NCBI RefSeq assembly: GCF_009189165.1
Contig: NZ_CP045118.1
Coordinates: 3,286,001 to 3,350,000, forward strand
Origin: Pseudomonas sp. SCB32
GTDB lineage: Bacteria; Pseudomonadota; Gammaproteobacteria; Pseudomonadales; Pseudomonadaceae
Reading direction: 5' to 3'
Length of the DNA stretch: 64,000 nucleotides
Each line of letters begins with the position of its first letter. Position 1 is the stretch's first letter. This document shows positions 8,023 through 17,068 of the stretch, one piece after another. The translations under genes and the position numbers were made by a program. The notes under the pieces were generated by a model. It saw only the letters and a program-made list of their open reading frames with translations, searched no databases and was not told the origin of the DNA.

Positions 8023-9204
8023 TCAGTCGCGCACCAGCGCCAGGGCAACGCCCTGGCCGCCGCCGATGCAGAGGGTCGCCAGACCTTTCTTGGCATCGCG
8101 GCGCAGCATTTCGTGGAGCAGGGTCACCAGCACGCGGCAGCCCGACGCACCGATGGGGTGACCCAGGGCGACGGCGCCGCCGTTGACGTTGACCTTCTCG
8201 GCATTCCAGCCCAGTTCCTTGCCGACCGACAGGGCCTGGGCGGCGAAGGCTTCGTTGGCTTCGATCAGCTCGACCTCGTCCAGCGACCAGCCAGCCTTTA
8301 CCAGGCAGCGGCGGGTAGCGGTGACCGGGGCGATGCCCATGATCGACGGGTCGACACCGCTGCTGGCGTAGGCCTGGATGCGCGCCAGGACCGGCAGGCC
8401 CAGTTCACGAGCCTTGTCGGCGCTCATCAGCAGCACGGCGGCGGCGCCGTCGTTGAGGGTGGAGGCGTTGCCGGCAGTAACGGTGCCGTCCTTCTTGAAG
8501 GCCGGCTTGAGCTTGGCCAGGGACTCGGCGGTGGTGCCGGCGCGCGGCTGCTCGTCGGTGTCGAAGGACAGCGGATCGCCCTTGCGCTGGGGAATCAGCA
8601 CGGGGGTGATCTCATCCTTGAAGCGGCCGGCTTCGATGGCCGCAGCGGCTTTCAGCTGGGACTGCGCGGAGAAGGCGTCCTGCGCCTCGCGGCTGATGCC
8701 GAACTTCTCCGCCAGGTTCTCGGCGGTGATGCCCATGTGGTAGTCGTTGAAGGCGTCGATCAGGCCGTCGCGCAGCAGGGTGTCCTGCAGCTCGGCGTGG
8801 CCCATGCGCAGGCCGGTACGGGCCTTGGGCAGTACGTAGGGCGCGAGGCTCATGCTTTCCTGGCCGCCGGCGATCACTGCCGATGCGTCGCCGCAACGGA
8901 TGGCCTGGACGCCGAGGAACAGCGATTTCAGACCCGAGCCGCAGAGCTTGTTGATGGTCATCGACGGCACTTCCACCGGCAGGCCGGCGCAAATGGCGGC
9001 CTGGCGCGCGGGGTTCTGCCCAGTGCCGGCGGTGAGCACCTGGCCGAGGATGACTTCGTCGATCTGCTCGGGCTTCACGCCGCTTCGTTCGAGCAGCGAG
9101 CGGATGACCAGGCTGCCCAGCTCATGGGCGGGGATGTTCGCCAGGCTGCCCTGGAAGGCGCCGATGGCGGTACGGGTGGCGGCAACAATCACTACGTCTT
9201 GCAT
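8023..9204 (-). CDS. atoB: Acetyl-CoA C-acetyltransferase (thiolase)
   Basis: This 393-residue biosynthetic/degradative thiolase cleaves acetoacetyl-CoA to two acetyl-CoA, or runs in reverse. The active-site Cys sits in [10 protein letters not shown] (about residue 88), followed by [15 protein letters not shown] (His) and CIGGGQG (second Cys). The start is the ATG reading [10 protein letters not shown]; further upstream is REP sequence. It is the last gene after two CoA-transferase subunits. The order and the divergent LysR gene match the dhcR-dhcA-dhcB-atoB locus of P. aeruginosa. It probably handles acetoacetyl-CoA made by the transferase, including from acetoacetate released by the hmg pathway in this window. 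Confidence 0.9.
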   Translation of the reverse strand: MQDVVIVAATRTAIGAFQGSLANIPAHELGSLVIRSLLERSGVKPEQIDEVILGQVLTAGTGQNPARQAAICAGLPVEVPSMTINKLCGSGLKSLFLGVQAIRCGDASAVIAGGQESMSLAPYVLPKARTGLRMGHAELQDTLLRDGLIDAFNDYHMGITAENLAEKFGISREAQDAFSAQSQLKAAAAIEAGRFKDEITPVLIPQRKGDPLSFDTDEQPRAGTTAESLAKLKPAFKKDGTVTAGNASTLNDGAAAVLLMSADKARELGLPVLARIQAYASSGVDPSIMGIAPVTATRRCLVKAGWSLDEVELIEANEAFAAQALSVGKELGWNAEKVNVNGGAVALGHPIGASGCRVLVTLLHEMLRRDAKKGLATLCIGGGQGVALALVRD

Positions 9205-9230
9205 CTGGATACTCCGAAGCAGGCTTTTCC

Positions 9231-9278
9231 TGTAGGAGCGCGCCATGCGCGCGATCGCGGGCATGGCGCGCTCCTACA
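9231..9278. repeat. REP hairpin between dhcB and atoB
   Basis: A perfect 18-bp inverted repeat (9231-9248 with 9261-9278, 12-nt loop, arm TGTAGGAGCGCGCCATGC) fills the gap between the two genes of one operon. In an mRNA this would fold into a very stable hairpin, which may protect the upstream message or lower atoB expression. No T-run follows, so it is not a standard terminator. Confidence 0.8.
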
Positions 9279-9284
9279 AGGAGA

Positions 9285-9941
9285 TCAGAAGGTCATTTCC
9301 TTGACATCGTCCGGAACGATCAGGCGGCCGGCGGTTTTCTCGGCGATCTCGGCGATGCTCACGCCCGGCGCGGTCTCGCGCAGGATGAAGGCGCCGTCCT
9401 CGATCTCAAGGTAGGCCAGGTCGGTCAGCACTTTGCGGATACAGCCGGCGCCCGTCAACGGCAGCGAGCAACGCTCAAGCAGCTTGGACTCGCCGTCCTT
9501 GGAGGCGTGGGTCATGGTGACGATGATGTTGTCCGCGCCAGCCACCAGGTCCATGGCGCCGCCCATGCCTTTCACCAGCTTGCCGGGGATCATCCAGGAG
9601 GCGATGTTGCCCTGCACGTCCACTTCGAAGGCACCGAGCACGGTGAGGTCGACGTGGCCGCCACGGATCATCGCGAAGGATTCGGCGGAGGAGAAGATCG
9701 AGGCGCCCTTGATGGCGGTGACGGTCTGCTTGCCGGCATTGATCATGTCGGCGTCGACTTCGTCTTCGGTGGGGAACGCGCCCATGCCGAGCAGGCCGTT
9801 CTCCGATTGCAGCATCACTTCCATGCCCTCGGGCACGTAGTTCGCGACCAGGGTCGGGATGCCGATGCCCAGGTTCACGTAGAAGCCGTCCTGCAGCTCG
9901 CGCGCCACGCGCTGAGCCATTTGTTCGCGGGTCAGTGCCAT
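9285..9941 (-). CDS. dhcB: 3-Ketoacid CoA-transferase, subunit B
   Basis: This 218-residue subunit carries the catalytic Glu in SENGLLG (about residue 47), which forms the glutamyl-CoA intermediate in family I CoA-transferases. With the A subunit it moves CoA from succinyl-CoA (or a similar donor) to a 3-keto acid such as acetoacetate or dehydrocarnitine. It starts 26 bp after the A-subunit stop. Fine substrate choice cannot be read from sequence. The dhc symbol rests on gene order with a divergent LysR regulator and a downstream thiolase, as in P. aeruginosa, where the locus is linked to carnitine breakdown. Confidence 0.85.
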   Translation of the reverse strand: MALTREQMAQRVARELQDGFYVNLGIGIPTLVANYVPEGMEVMLQSENGLLGMGAFPTEDEVDADMINAGKQTVTAIKGASIFSSAESFAMIRGGHVDLTVLGAFEVDVQGNIASWMIPGKLVKGMGGAMDLVAGADNIIVTMTHASKDGESKLLERCSLPLTGAGCIRKVLTDLAYLEIEDGAFILRETAPGVSIAEIAEKTAGRLIVPDDVKEMTF

Positions 9942-9967
9942 GTTCTTGTCTCTCTTGTCCGGTGGGC

Positions 9968-10666
9968 TCAGGAACGCACGGTGCGTTTTTCGATACGCTT
10001 TTCGAAGGTTCCCTGGATGATGCGGTCGACGTAGATGCCGGGGGTGTGGATCTGGGTGGGGTCCAGTTCGCCCGGTTCGACGATCTCCTCCACCTCGACC
10101 ACGGTGATGCGGCCCGCGGTGGCGACCACCGGATTGAAGTTCTGCGCGGTGTGGCGGTAGATGACGTTGCCGTAGTGGTCGGCCTTCCAGCCCTTGACGA
10201 TGGCGAAGTCGCCGGTAATGGCGCGTTCCATCACGTAGTGGCGGCCTTCGAACTCGCGCACTTCCTTACCGTCGGCGACCGGGGTGCCGTAGCCGGTGGC
10301 GGTGAAGAAGGCCGGGATGCCGGCGCCGCCGGCGCGGAGTTTTTCCGCCAGGGTGCCCTGCGGGGTCAGTTCGACCTCCAGTTCACCGGACAGCAGCTGC
10401 TGCTCGAACAAGGCGTTCTCGCCGACGTAGGAGGCAATCATCTTGCGGATCTGCCGGTCTTCCAGCAGCACGCCCAGGCCGAAGCCGTCGATGCCGCAGT
10501 TGTTGGAGACCACCGTCAGACCCTTCACGCCCATCCTGCGGATCTGCGCGATGAGGTTTTCCGGGATGCCGCAGATGCCGAAGCCACCGGCCACCACCGT
10601 CATGTCGTCGGTGAGCCCGGCCAGGGCTTCCTCGTAACTGCCTACACGCTTGTCGAGTCCTGCCAT
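9968..10666 (-). CDS. dhcA: 3-Ketoacid CoA-transferase, subunit A
   Basis: This 232-residue subunit shows the family signatures [15 protein letters not shown] near residue 26 and [12 protein letters not shown]. It binds CoA together with the B subunit. It is the first gene of the minus-strand operon dhcA-dhcB-atoB. The promoter region upstream (10667-11050) is shared with a divergent LysR gene and carries dyad sequences. Acetoacetate from fumarylacetoacetase (hmgB in this window) would be one natural substrate, an inference from pathway logic. Confidence 0.87.
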   Translation of the reverse strand: MAGLDKRVGSYEEALAGLTDDMTVVAGGFGICGIPENLIAQIRRMGVKGLTVVSNNCGIDGFGLGVLLEDRQIRKMIASYVGENALFEQQLLSGELEVELTPQGTLAEKLRAGGAGIPAFFTATGYGTPVADGKEVREFEGRHYVMERAITGDFAIVKGWKADHYGNVIYRHTAQNFNPVVATAGRITVVEVEEIVEPGELDPTQIHTPGIYVDRIIQGTFEKRIEKRTVRS

Positions 10667-10726
10667 GTTACTGCTGCCTCTTGTATTTGTAGGGCCTGCT
10701 CCCGCTTTGGCGTGAGCCGCGTTGCC

Positions 10727-10814
10727 GCGACAAATGTCGCCAGGCTAGACGCGGGACGCAGGCAATGGTGGTCCCTTGGCAAGTCCCGCAACGACGCATG
10801 GCGACATTTGCCGC
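10727..10814. promoter_or_regulatory. Paired dyads in the dhcA-dhcR intergenic region (candidate DhcR operators)
   Basis: A 12-bp block CAAATGTCGCCA (10731-10742) recurs inverted at 10799-10810. Each copy sits in a smaller dyad: GCGACA-AA-TGTCGC at 10727-10740, and a one-mismatch version at 10801-10814. The two are about 70 bp apart between divergent dhcA and dhcR, the usual place for a LysR-type regulator. A separate perfect 20-bp palindrome (TTCGTCGCGG and its reverse complement) lies at 10918-10937. Confidence 0.5.
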
Positions 10815-11050
10815 GCAACCCGAAGGGACGGGCCATTTTTTGCGCGGTACTGCCGGTTCGAAGCTGCCTGGAATCACCAGCACTCTCTCCTCGCGCCCTG
10901 CCCCGCGCAGAAAATGGTTCGTCGCGGCCGCGACGAAGCGGGAGAAGGCCCTAGGTCCGACCAGCTGGTCAGAGAGCGATTGCAGCTTCACCGCTCCCAA
11001 CTGATTTGTTAAGTTTGTTTTTCCAATCGATTGATCCGGTTTACTTATCA

Positions 11051-11953
11051 ATGACAGTCAAGCAATTGCGCGCCTTCCTCGCCGTCGCCCAGACCCTGAG
11101 CTTTGCCCAGGCCTGTGAGCGCCTGCACCTGTCGCAGCCGGCGCTGAGCCTGGCGATCAAGAGCCTGGAGGAATCCCTTGGCGGCCAGCTGCTGGTGCGT
11201 ACCACCCGCAGCGTGGCGCTGACGCCCGAGGGCGAAACATTGCTGCCCCTGGCCCGCAGCCTGCTGGCGGACTGGGACAACGCCGAAGAGCTGATGCGCC
11301 AGCACTTCACCCTGCAACTGGGCAAGGTCTCCATCGCCTCCATGCCCTCCTTCGCCGGCAACCTGCTGCCCGCCGTGCTGCGCACCTTCCGCGACCGCTA
11401 TCCGAAGGTGAACGTGGCGGTGCACGACGTGATCAACGAGCAGGTGCTGGAGATGGTGCGCAACCGCCGCGTGGAACTGGGCATCGCCCTGGAGCCGGAC
11501 AGCTTCGACGGCCTGGTGTTCACGCCCTTCTACACCGACCGCTTCGTCGCCGTGGTGCCGGCGGATTCGCCGCTGGCGCAGTGCAGCCAGGTCACCTGGG
11601 ATCAGTTGCTGGAAGACAACTTCATCACCCTGCAGCGCCCGTCCGCCGTGCGTCTTCTGCTGGAGGACCGCCTGGCGGCGCGACACGGCCGGTTGCCGGT
11701 GGCGTTCGAGAGTCACCAGTTGGTGACGGTCGGGCGGATGGTGGCCGAGGGTTTGGGTGTCAGCGCCGTGCCTCGGCTGTGCCGTCAGCAGATGGAAGAA
11801 CTGGGCGCGCGTTGCGTGGCGCTGCATGAACCGCGGATCGAGCGGCGTATCGGGCTGTTCTGCCTGGCGGAGCACAAGCTCTCCAGCGCGGCGCAGGCAC
11901 TGAGCGACGTGCTGGTGCGGGGGACGGATTGGGCGGGGATGGAGCGGGAGTGA
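11051..11953 (+). CDS. dhcR: LysR-family regulator of the dhc/ato operon
   Basis: This 300-residue LysR protein has an N-terminal winged helix (residues 1-60: LRAFLAVAQTLSFAQACERL, then LSQPALSLAIKSLEE) and a C-terminal substrate-binding domain. The start chosen is the ATG giving MTVKQLRAFL, the normal family start, although no strong ribosome site precedes it. It is divergent from dhcA, so autoregulation plus control of dhcAB-atoB is expected. In P. aeruginosa the equivalent regulator is DhcR; identity here rests on synteny. Confidence 0.85.
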   Translation: MTVKQLRAFLAVAQTLSFAQACERLHLSQPALSLAIKSLEESLGGQLLVRTTRSVALTPEGETLLPLARSLLADWDNAEELMRQHFTLQLGKVSIASMPSFAGNLLPAVLRTFRDRYPKVNVAVHDVINEQVLEMVRNRRVELGIALEPDSFDGLVFTPFYTDRFVAVVPADSPLAQCSQVTWDQLLEDNFITLQRPSAVRLLLEDRLAARHGRLPVAFESHQLVTVGRMVAEGLGVSAVPRLCRQQMEELGARCVALHEPRIERRIGLFCLAEHKLSSAAQALSDVLVRGTDWAGMERE

Positions 11954-12238
11954 AGTGTCGGTCCTGGCTTTCCGCCGGCGCCACGTAGGATGGTGTGGAG
12001 CGAAGCGATACCCATCACGGCGGATAACGCTGCGCCTTTTTCCCTACGAAGAGCACGCCCTACGAAAGCAAGAGCATCGCGGACGGAGCCCGCTCCTACG
12101 TAGGCGCGATACGCCGGTATCTCCGTTGGAATGAAGCCATCCGCGATGGATTTCGCGGATAAGATCCGCTCCTACGAGAGCCGTGCCGCGATCAGATGTA
12201 TCGGCGTACAGCCGCGAACGGTTGTGCGCCCTACGCAG
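11954..12238. repeat. REP-rich intergenic region between dhcR and iacF
   Basis: Two converging genes end here. The gap holds a 'taggatggtgtggagcgaagcg' unit at about 11987-12015, a 'catcgcggacggagcccgctcctac' unit at about 12072-12096, and a 'gatttcgcggataagatccgctcctacg' unit near 12148-12176. No gene or clear terminator is seen. Confidence 0.55.
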
Positions 12239-13192
12239 TTACAGATCCAGCACCAACCGCGCACTCTTCGCCCGCGAAACACAGGCGCAAATCTGCTTGT
12301 TGGCCGCCTTCTCCTTGTTCGACAGGCAGTTGTCGCGATGCTCAGGCTCGCCGTCGAGCACCTCAACGATGCAGGTCCCGCAGATACCCTCGCGGCATTC
12401 TGTGTCGATGTCACAGCCATGGGCCTGCAGCACGTCGACCAGGCTGGAATCCGCCGGCACCTGCAGCACCACGCCGGAGCTGGCCAGTTCCACCTCGAAC
12501 GAGCCGGCCGGCGCGGAACTCACCGCCGGATCGGCCTGGAAGTGCTCCAGGTGGATGTTGTCTTCAGGGCGTGTACGCGCAGCGACTTCCACCACCTTGT
12601 TCATGAACGGCGCCGGGCCGCAGGTGTAGACGTGCGCAGCCGTGCCGGCGCGTTCCACGCAGGCGGACAGCTCGCCATCCAGGTCCACCGGCTCGACGCC
12701 ATAGTGGAACTCCACCTTGCCGGCGAAGGCCTCGCTCTCCAGCAGGCGGGCGAAGGCCGCGTGCTTCGGTGAGCGGGCGAAATAGTGCAGGCGGTACGGC
12801 TGGCCGCTGGCGTTGAGCTTGTAGGCCATGGAGAGCAGCGGCGTGACGCCAATCCCGGCGGCAAACAGCACGTGCTCGCTCGCCTCGGGGGCAATGCGGA
12901 ACAGGTTGCGCGGCGCGCCCATCTCCAGCTCCATGCCCTCGCTCACCTGCTCGTGCAGGGCGCTGGAGCCGCCACGCGAGGCAACCTCCTTCTTCACCGC
13001 CACCAGGTAGGCGACGCGGTCGTCCGGCGGGCTGCACAGCGAATACTGGCGGGTTACCCCGGTGGGGCCGGTGACGTCGACATGGGCGCCCGGCTCGTAG
13101 ACGTCGAACGGCTGGCCGTCACTGCGCACGAGGCGGAAGGAACGGATATCCAGGGCTTCATCGACGATGCTTTCGATTCTTACCTTCATCAT
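12239..13192 (-). CDS. iacF: Ferredoxin-type reductase of indole-3-acetate dioxygenase
   Basis: This 317-residue reductase has an N-terminal flavin-binding barrel (RQYSLCSPP, about 55-63), a nucleotide-binding domain (GIGVTPLLSM, near 115) and a C-terminal plant-type 2Fe-2S domain (CREGICGTC...NCL). That is the phthalate-dioxygenase-reductase order. It would pass electrons from NAD(P)H to the Rieske oxygenase encoded by iacC/iacD upstream in the same operon. The start ATG at 13192 follows GAAGGTG; a second ATG lies 3 bp later. It is the last gene of the minus-strand iac operon and is separated from iacE by a 200-bp gap with repeats. Confidence 0.85.
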   Translation of the reverse strand: MMKVRIESIVDEALDIRSFRLVRSDGQPFDVYEPGAHVDVTGPTGVTRQYSLCSPPDDRVAYLVAVKKEVASRGGSSALHEQVSEGMELEMGAPRNLFRIAPEASEHVLFAAGIGVTPLLSMAYKLNASGQPYRLHYFARSPKHAAFARLLESEAFAGKVEFHYGVEPVDLDGELSACVERAGTAAHVYTCGPAPFMNKVVEVAARTRPEDNIHLEHFQADPAVSSAPAGSFEVELASSGVVLQVPADSSLVDVLQAHGCDIDTECREGICGTCIVEVLDGEPEHRDNCLSNKEKAANKQICACVSRAKSARLVLDL

Positions 13193-13299
13193 TGCATCAC
13201 CTTCAAACAGGCTTTTTTGGATCACACGTGCGACGTTCGGGATTTATTGGATCACTCGCAGAGCTCGCCCTTCGGGCCGCACTGAAGTGCGTTCAGCGC

Positions 13300-13385
13300 A
13301 AGCGCTGTCCCGCGTTCGCGGGAAAGACGGTGTAACGCGATACCGCCTCACTTCCGTCATCCCCGCGAACGCGGGGATCCAGAAA
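13300..13385. repeat. Inverted 'cccgcgttcgcggg' repeat pair
   Basis: A ccgcgttcgcggga unit (about 13311-13324) and a gtcatccccgcgaacgcggggatcc unit (about 13358-13381) face each other between iacE and iacF. The same family recurs at 62890-62973. This is a dispersed pseudomonad repeat inside an operon gap, and nothing in it looks coding. Confidence 0.6.
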
Positions 13386-13392
13386 ACAGCGC

Positions 13393-14133
13393 TCAGCGCA
13401 TGAACAACCCGCCATTGATGTCCCAGCAGGCCCCGGTCACCGAAGCCGCGTTGTCGGAAACCAGCAGCAGCACCGTATCGGCGATGTACTCGGGCGAGCC
13501 GAGGCTGCCCACCGGGATCATCTGCAGGATCTGCTCCAGCCGCTCCGGTGCCACGGTCTCGCGCACCACCGGCAGGTCCAGCGGGCCCGGGGAGATGCTG
13601 TTGACCGTCACCCCGCGCCCGGCCAGCTCGCGGGCGAAGACCTTGGTCAGGGTCGACACGCCGCCCTTGGCCGCTGCGTAATGCGCGCCGGTGGCGGTGC
13701 CGCCGTTCTGCCCGGCCAGCGAGGCGATGTTGACGATGCGGCCGAAGCCGCGCTCGGCGAAGTGCGCGCCGAACACCTGGGAGGCGACGAAGGTGCCGCG
13801 CAGGTTGACCGCCATCGAGGCGTCGAACTCTTCCGGGGAGATCTCCATCAGCGGCGCGACCTTCGACACCCCGGCGTTGTTCACCAGGATGTCGCAGCCG
13901 CCCCAGCGCTCCGCGAGCAGGTCGCGGGCACGCTGGAAGTCGGCCTTCTCACGCACGTCCAGCTCGACGGCCAGGGCCGTTGCGCCGGACGGATCGAGCA
14001 GGTCGGCGTTGCGCTGCACGGCGTCGAGCCGCACATCGGCCAGCGCCACGCGGTAACCGGCGGCGTGCAGGCGGCGGGCGATGCACTCGCCCAACCCACG
14101 GGATGCGCCGGTAATCAGTGCAACTCGGGACAT
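13393..14133 (-). CDS. iacE: Short-chain dehydrogenase of indole-3-acetate degradation
   Basis: This 246-residue classical SDR has the cofactor motif TGASRGLGE (residues 7-15), NNAGVS, catalytic Ser in NIASLAG, and YAAAK (Tyr and Lys). It belongs to the iac operon and in known iac pathways acts on an oxidised indole-acetate intermediate between the monooxygenase and dioxygenase steps. The start is the ATG giving MSRVALITG; GGAGAGACGC precedes it. It begins 10 bp after iacD. The exact substrate cannot be read from sequence. Confidence 0.83.
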   Translation of the reverse strand: MSRVALITGASRGLGECIARRLHAAGYRVALADVRLDAVQRNADLLDPSGATALAVELDVREKADFQRARDLLAERWGGCDILVNNAGVSKVAPLMEISPEEFDASMAVNLRGTFVASQVFGAHFAERGFGRIVNIASLAGQNGGTATGAHYAAAKGGVSTLTKVFARELAGRGVTVNSISPGPLDLPVVRETVAPERLEQILQMIPVGSLGSPEYIADTVLLLVSDNAASVTGACWDINGGLFMR

Positions 14134-14143
14134 GCGTCTCTCC

Positions 14144-14644
14144 TTACAGCAGGAAGCCGAGTGCGCCGAGCGCATCGGTGGAGTTGATCAGGCGCACCAC
14201 CTTCTGCTCCAGGCGGGCGACGCCGTTGCTGAAGCGGATACGGTGGGTCAGGTCGGCCACGAACGGGGTGTGCACGCCGCGCTTGTAGGCGTAGAGGATC
14301 TGCGCGGAGTTCACTTCCACCACGTCGCCGGCCGCCTCCACCAGGCGGAAGCGCGAGACGCCGCGCACGGTCTTCGCCGCATCCACCGCCGAGGGCGAAT
14401 GGCCGGATGTCAGGCGCTCGATGCGCAGGCCGCGCATGCGGGCGTCGTCGTAGGCGTAGTTGAGGCTGGCGGCGAAGTCGGTGGTGTCCGGGTCGATCGG
14501 CACCACGTAGATGCCCTCCTCGCTCCACAGCGACGCCCACTCGGCGTAGGCCTTGCGGTCCAGCAGCTCGGCCTCGCGCCAGATGAATTCGATGGCCTGG
14601 GCCAGCGGGCCGGACAGACCGTTCAGGGTGTCGAGAGTGCTCAT
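14144..14644 (-). CDS. iacD: Ring-hydroxylating dioxygenase, small subunit
   Basis: This 166-residue beta subunit has the cystatin-like fold of the SnoaL/RHO-beta superfamily (LLDRKAYAEWASLWSEEGIY near residues 28-47). It packs with the Rieske alpha subunit to form the hexameric oxygenase. Its ATG overlaps the stop of iacC by 4 bp, so translation is coupled. Specificity lies mostly in the alpha subunit. Its place between iacC and iacE supports the name. Confidence 0.83.
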   Translation of the reverse strand: MSTLDTLNGLSGPLAQAIEFIWREAELLDRKAYAEWASLWSEEGIYVVPIDPDTTDFAASLNYAYDDARMRGLRIERLTSGHSPSAVDAAKTVRGVSRFRLVEAAGDVVEVNSAQILYAYKRGVHTPFVADLTHRIRFSNGVARLEQKVVRLINSTDALGALGFLL

Positions 14645-15909
14645 TGGCTCATCATCCTTTTCCACATCTGGTACGCCTCGCGCATGCCGCCTTCGTCGGT
14701 GGCGTGGGAGACCTTGTCGCCGTTCTCGGCAATCACTTCGCGGTTCAAGCCGCGGTTGACCAGGATCGGTGCATCCGGGCCGGCCTGTGCGCCGCGCTGC
14801 ACACGGTCCCAGGCTTCGGCGTCATCCGGGCTGCCGAAGCCGAACGGGCCCTGGAAGTGCTCGTGGATGCGCATCCGCTCGCGGTTTGCGATTTCCGGAC
14901 CGCCGTCCATGCCCAGGGCCACGTGGCGGATTTCCGTCTCGGTGACCGAGATCGGCCGCAGCACGCGGAAGAACGACATCGACATGGCGACGTTGGGGAA
15001 CAGGTTGAGGTTGAAGCCGGCGCCGTGCAGCGAACGCACGATGCGGCGCACCTGCTCGGGCGACAGGGTCTTCGACAGTTCCTCGGTGACGTGGGCGAAG
15101 CGCTCCTGCAGCTGCTCGATGCCGTCGTCGTGGTCGAGGTCGACGTGCTCGGGCACCATCACCATCACGCTGTGGCCATTACCCAGGGCGTGGGTCACCG
15201 CCTGCTCGTCGCTCATGAACGAGAGCATCTCTTCGGTCTCTTCATCCACCGAGGACATGAACGACTTGTGCACGATGGGGAAGTGGTAGCCATCGGTGGT
15301 GTTTTCCAGCTGGATCTTCCAGTTGCCCTTGAAGGTGAACTTGTGTTCGCCCTGGGTCTTGATCGGGTAGCCAGCGCCCTGCTTCATGAACAGGTCCATC
15401 CAGTGCTTGGCGCCGCCGAGGAAGTCTTCCAGCGGCTCGATCTCGTCGTTGTAGGTGGCGAACACCATGCCGGCGTAGCTCTCCACCCGCAGGCTGGTCA
15501 GCGGCAGCTCGGACTTGTCGAGGATGTCCTCGTAGCCGTCCGGGTACGGCAGCGCACGCAGCTTACCGTCCAGCGCGTAGGACCAGCTGTGGTACGGGCA
15601 GGTGAAGCCGGTGGCATTGCCCTTGTGCTTCTCGCACACGGTGGCGCCCCGGTGGCGGCAGCGGTTCTCCAGGACGTTGATGTTGCCCTTCTTGTCGCGC
15701 ACCACGATCACCGGGCGGCGACCGACGCTGGTTGTCTTGAAGTCGCCAGCGTTGCGCACTTCACTTTCGTGGGCGACCCACACCCAGGTGCGGTAGAAGA
15801 TCTTGTCCATCTCGACCTCGAACAGTGCCGGGTCGGTGTACAGCGAAACATCGACGCGGTCGCCCTGGACCAGTTCGTCGGTGCTGCGCGTCTTGGCGAT
15901 AAGGTTCAT
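14641..15909 (-). CDS. iacC: Rieske ring-hydroxylating dioxygenase, large subunit
   Basis: This 422-residue alpha subunit has the Rieske motif CRHRGATVC and CPYHSW (about residues 82-108), giving C-X-H and C-X2-H iron ligands. The mononuclear iron site shows TTDGYHFPIVH (about 205-215). It would dihydroxylate the indole-derived ring with electrons from IacF. GAGGAG lies just before the ATG. It follows the amidase gene by 10 bp and overlaps iacD by 4 bp. Ring-hydroxylating dioxygenases are common, so the iac name depends on the whole gene set. Confidence 0.87.
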   Translation of the reverse strand: MNLIAKTRSTDELVQGDRVDVSLYTDPALFEVEMDKIFYRTWVWVAHESEVRNAGDFKTTSVGRRPVIVVRDKKGNINVLENRCRHRGATVCEKHKGNATGFTCPYHSWSYALDGKLRALPYPDGYEDILDKSELPLTSLRVESYAGMVFATYNDEIEPLEDFLGGAKHWMDLFMKQGAGYPIKTQGEHKFTFKGNWKIQLENTTDGYHFPIVHKSFMSSVDEETEEMLSFMSDEQAVTHALGNGHSVMVMVPEHVDLDHDDGIEQLQERFAHVTEELSKTLSPEQVRRIVRSLHGAGFNLNLFPNVAMSMSFFRVLRPISVTETEIRHVALGMDGGPEIANRERMRIHEHFQGPFGFGSPDDAEAWDRVQRGAQAGPDAPILVNRGLNREVIAENGDKVSHATDEGGMREAYQMWKRMMSQ

Positions 15910-15919
15910 GCGCTTCTCC

Positions 15920-17068
15920 TCAAGCCGTTTTCTTGTTGGCCGGCCGCTCGGCGGCCAGTGCTTGTTCCAGTTGCGCGCCAAAGGCGCAGATACGCTCGTC
16001 GGCGCCCTTGCGGCCGACGATCTGCAGGCCGATCTTCAGCCCGCCGCTTTCCAGTTCCACCGGCACCGTCAGCGCCGGATGGCCGCTGAGGTTGAAGGGG
16101 CGTACCAGGGAGGTCAGGCCGGCGATCATCCGTCCGCCGGCGCGGGCTTCGCGCAGCAGCGGCGGCAGGCCCGGCAGGGTCGGCAGCAGCAGCACGTCGT
16201 AGTCCTCCAGGGCCGAATCCACCGCCTGGCTGAAGCGCTGGCGCACGGTTTCCGCTTCGGCCAGCGCCAGCGCATCGGTGAGGCTGGCGGCCAGCAGGCG
16301 CTGTTCGATGTCGGCCCCCAGCAGGCCCTTGCCGGTCAGGCTGCCGAGGGCCGCCCAGTTTTCGTGATTGATGACGCTCAGACCAGCGCCGAAGGCTTCG
16401 TCGAAGCCCTCCAGGCGCAGGCTGTCGCGACGCCAGCCGGCGCGGTCGGCGGCAACGCCGATGCGCGACAGCAGGTTCGGTTCGGCAGCCACCTCCAGCA
16501 GCGCCACGCGGGCGCCGGCCTCGGGGGCGACGATGGCGCCGAAATCCGGGCAGATCACCTGCATCGCCGCGATCAGCTGCTCCATGCTCGCGGCGAACGG
16601 GCCGACGCAGTCGAGGCTGCTGGCGGCGGGATGCACGCCGGTGCGGCTGACGCGGCCATAGGTCGGTTTCAGACCGGCGACGCCGCAGCAGGCCGCCGGT
16701 ACGCGCACCGAGCCACCGGTGTCGGTGCCCAGGGCGATATCGGCCAGGCCTGCGGCGACGGCGACCGCCGACCCGCTGGACGAGCCGCCCGGCACGCGTT
16801 CCGGCGCCTGCGGGTTGCCCGGCGTGCCGGTCCAGTCGTTGATGCCGGTGACGCCGAAGGCCAGCTCGTGCAGGTTGGTCTTGCCGACGATGCGCCAACC
16901 GGCGTTCAGCACGGCGTCGACCACCTCGGCGTTGCGCTCGGCCGGCGCGGCATCCGCCAGCGCGCGGCTGCCGCAGCGGGTCGGCAGGCCGGCGATATCA
17001 ATGGTGTCCTTGACCGCGACGCGCAAACCGTCGCCGCCAAGCTGGAATTCACTGACGAACACACTCAT
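15920..17068 (-). CDS. iacH: Amidase-signature family hydrolase of the iac operon
   Basis: This 382-residue amidase-signature enzyme has the Lys of the Ser-Ser-Lys triad in GKTNLHELAFG (about 62), the cis-Ser in PGGSSSGSAVAVAAG and the nucleophile Ser in DTGGSVRVPAACCG. All triad residues are present, so it is probably active. The ATG overlaps the stop of iacI by 4 bp. IacH is part of known iac sets but has been reported as not essential for early steps. Its true substrate is unclear. Confidence 0.83.
   Translation of the reverse strand: MSVFVSEFQLGGDGLRVAVKDTIDIAGLPTRCGSRALADAAPAERNAEVVDAVLNAGWRIVGKTNLHELAFGVTGINDWTGTPGNPQAPERVPGGSSSGSAVAVAAGLADIALGTDTGGSVRVPAACCGVAGLKPTYGRVSRTGVHPAASSLDCVGPFAASMEQLIAAMQVICPDFGAIVAPEAGARVALLEVAAEPNLLSRIGVAADRAGWRRDSLRLEGFDEAFGAGLSVINHENWAALGSLTGKGLLGADIEQRLLAASLTDALALAEAETVRQRFSQAVDSALEDYDVLLLPTLPGLPPLLREARAGGRMIAGLTSLVRPFNLSGHPALTVPVELESGGLKIGLQIVGRKGADERICAFGAQLEQALAAERPANKKTA

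Noticed and set aside
12131..12772. A 213-codon plus-strand frame opposite the end of iacF
   Set aside because: The minus strand encodes a clear 2Fe-2S reductase with all motifs, and this frame has none.
13300..13385. Short repeats in several gaps considered as a CRISPR array
   Set aside because: They are isolated inverted units, not regularly spaced direct repeats with unique spacers, and no cas gene is present.
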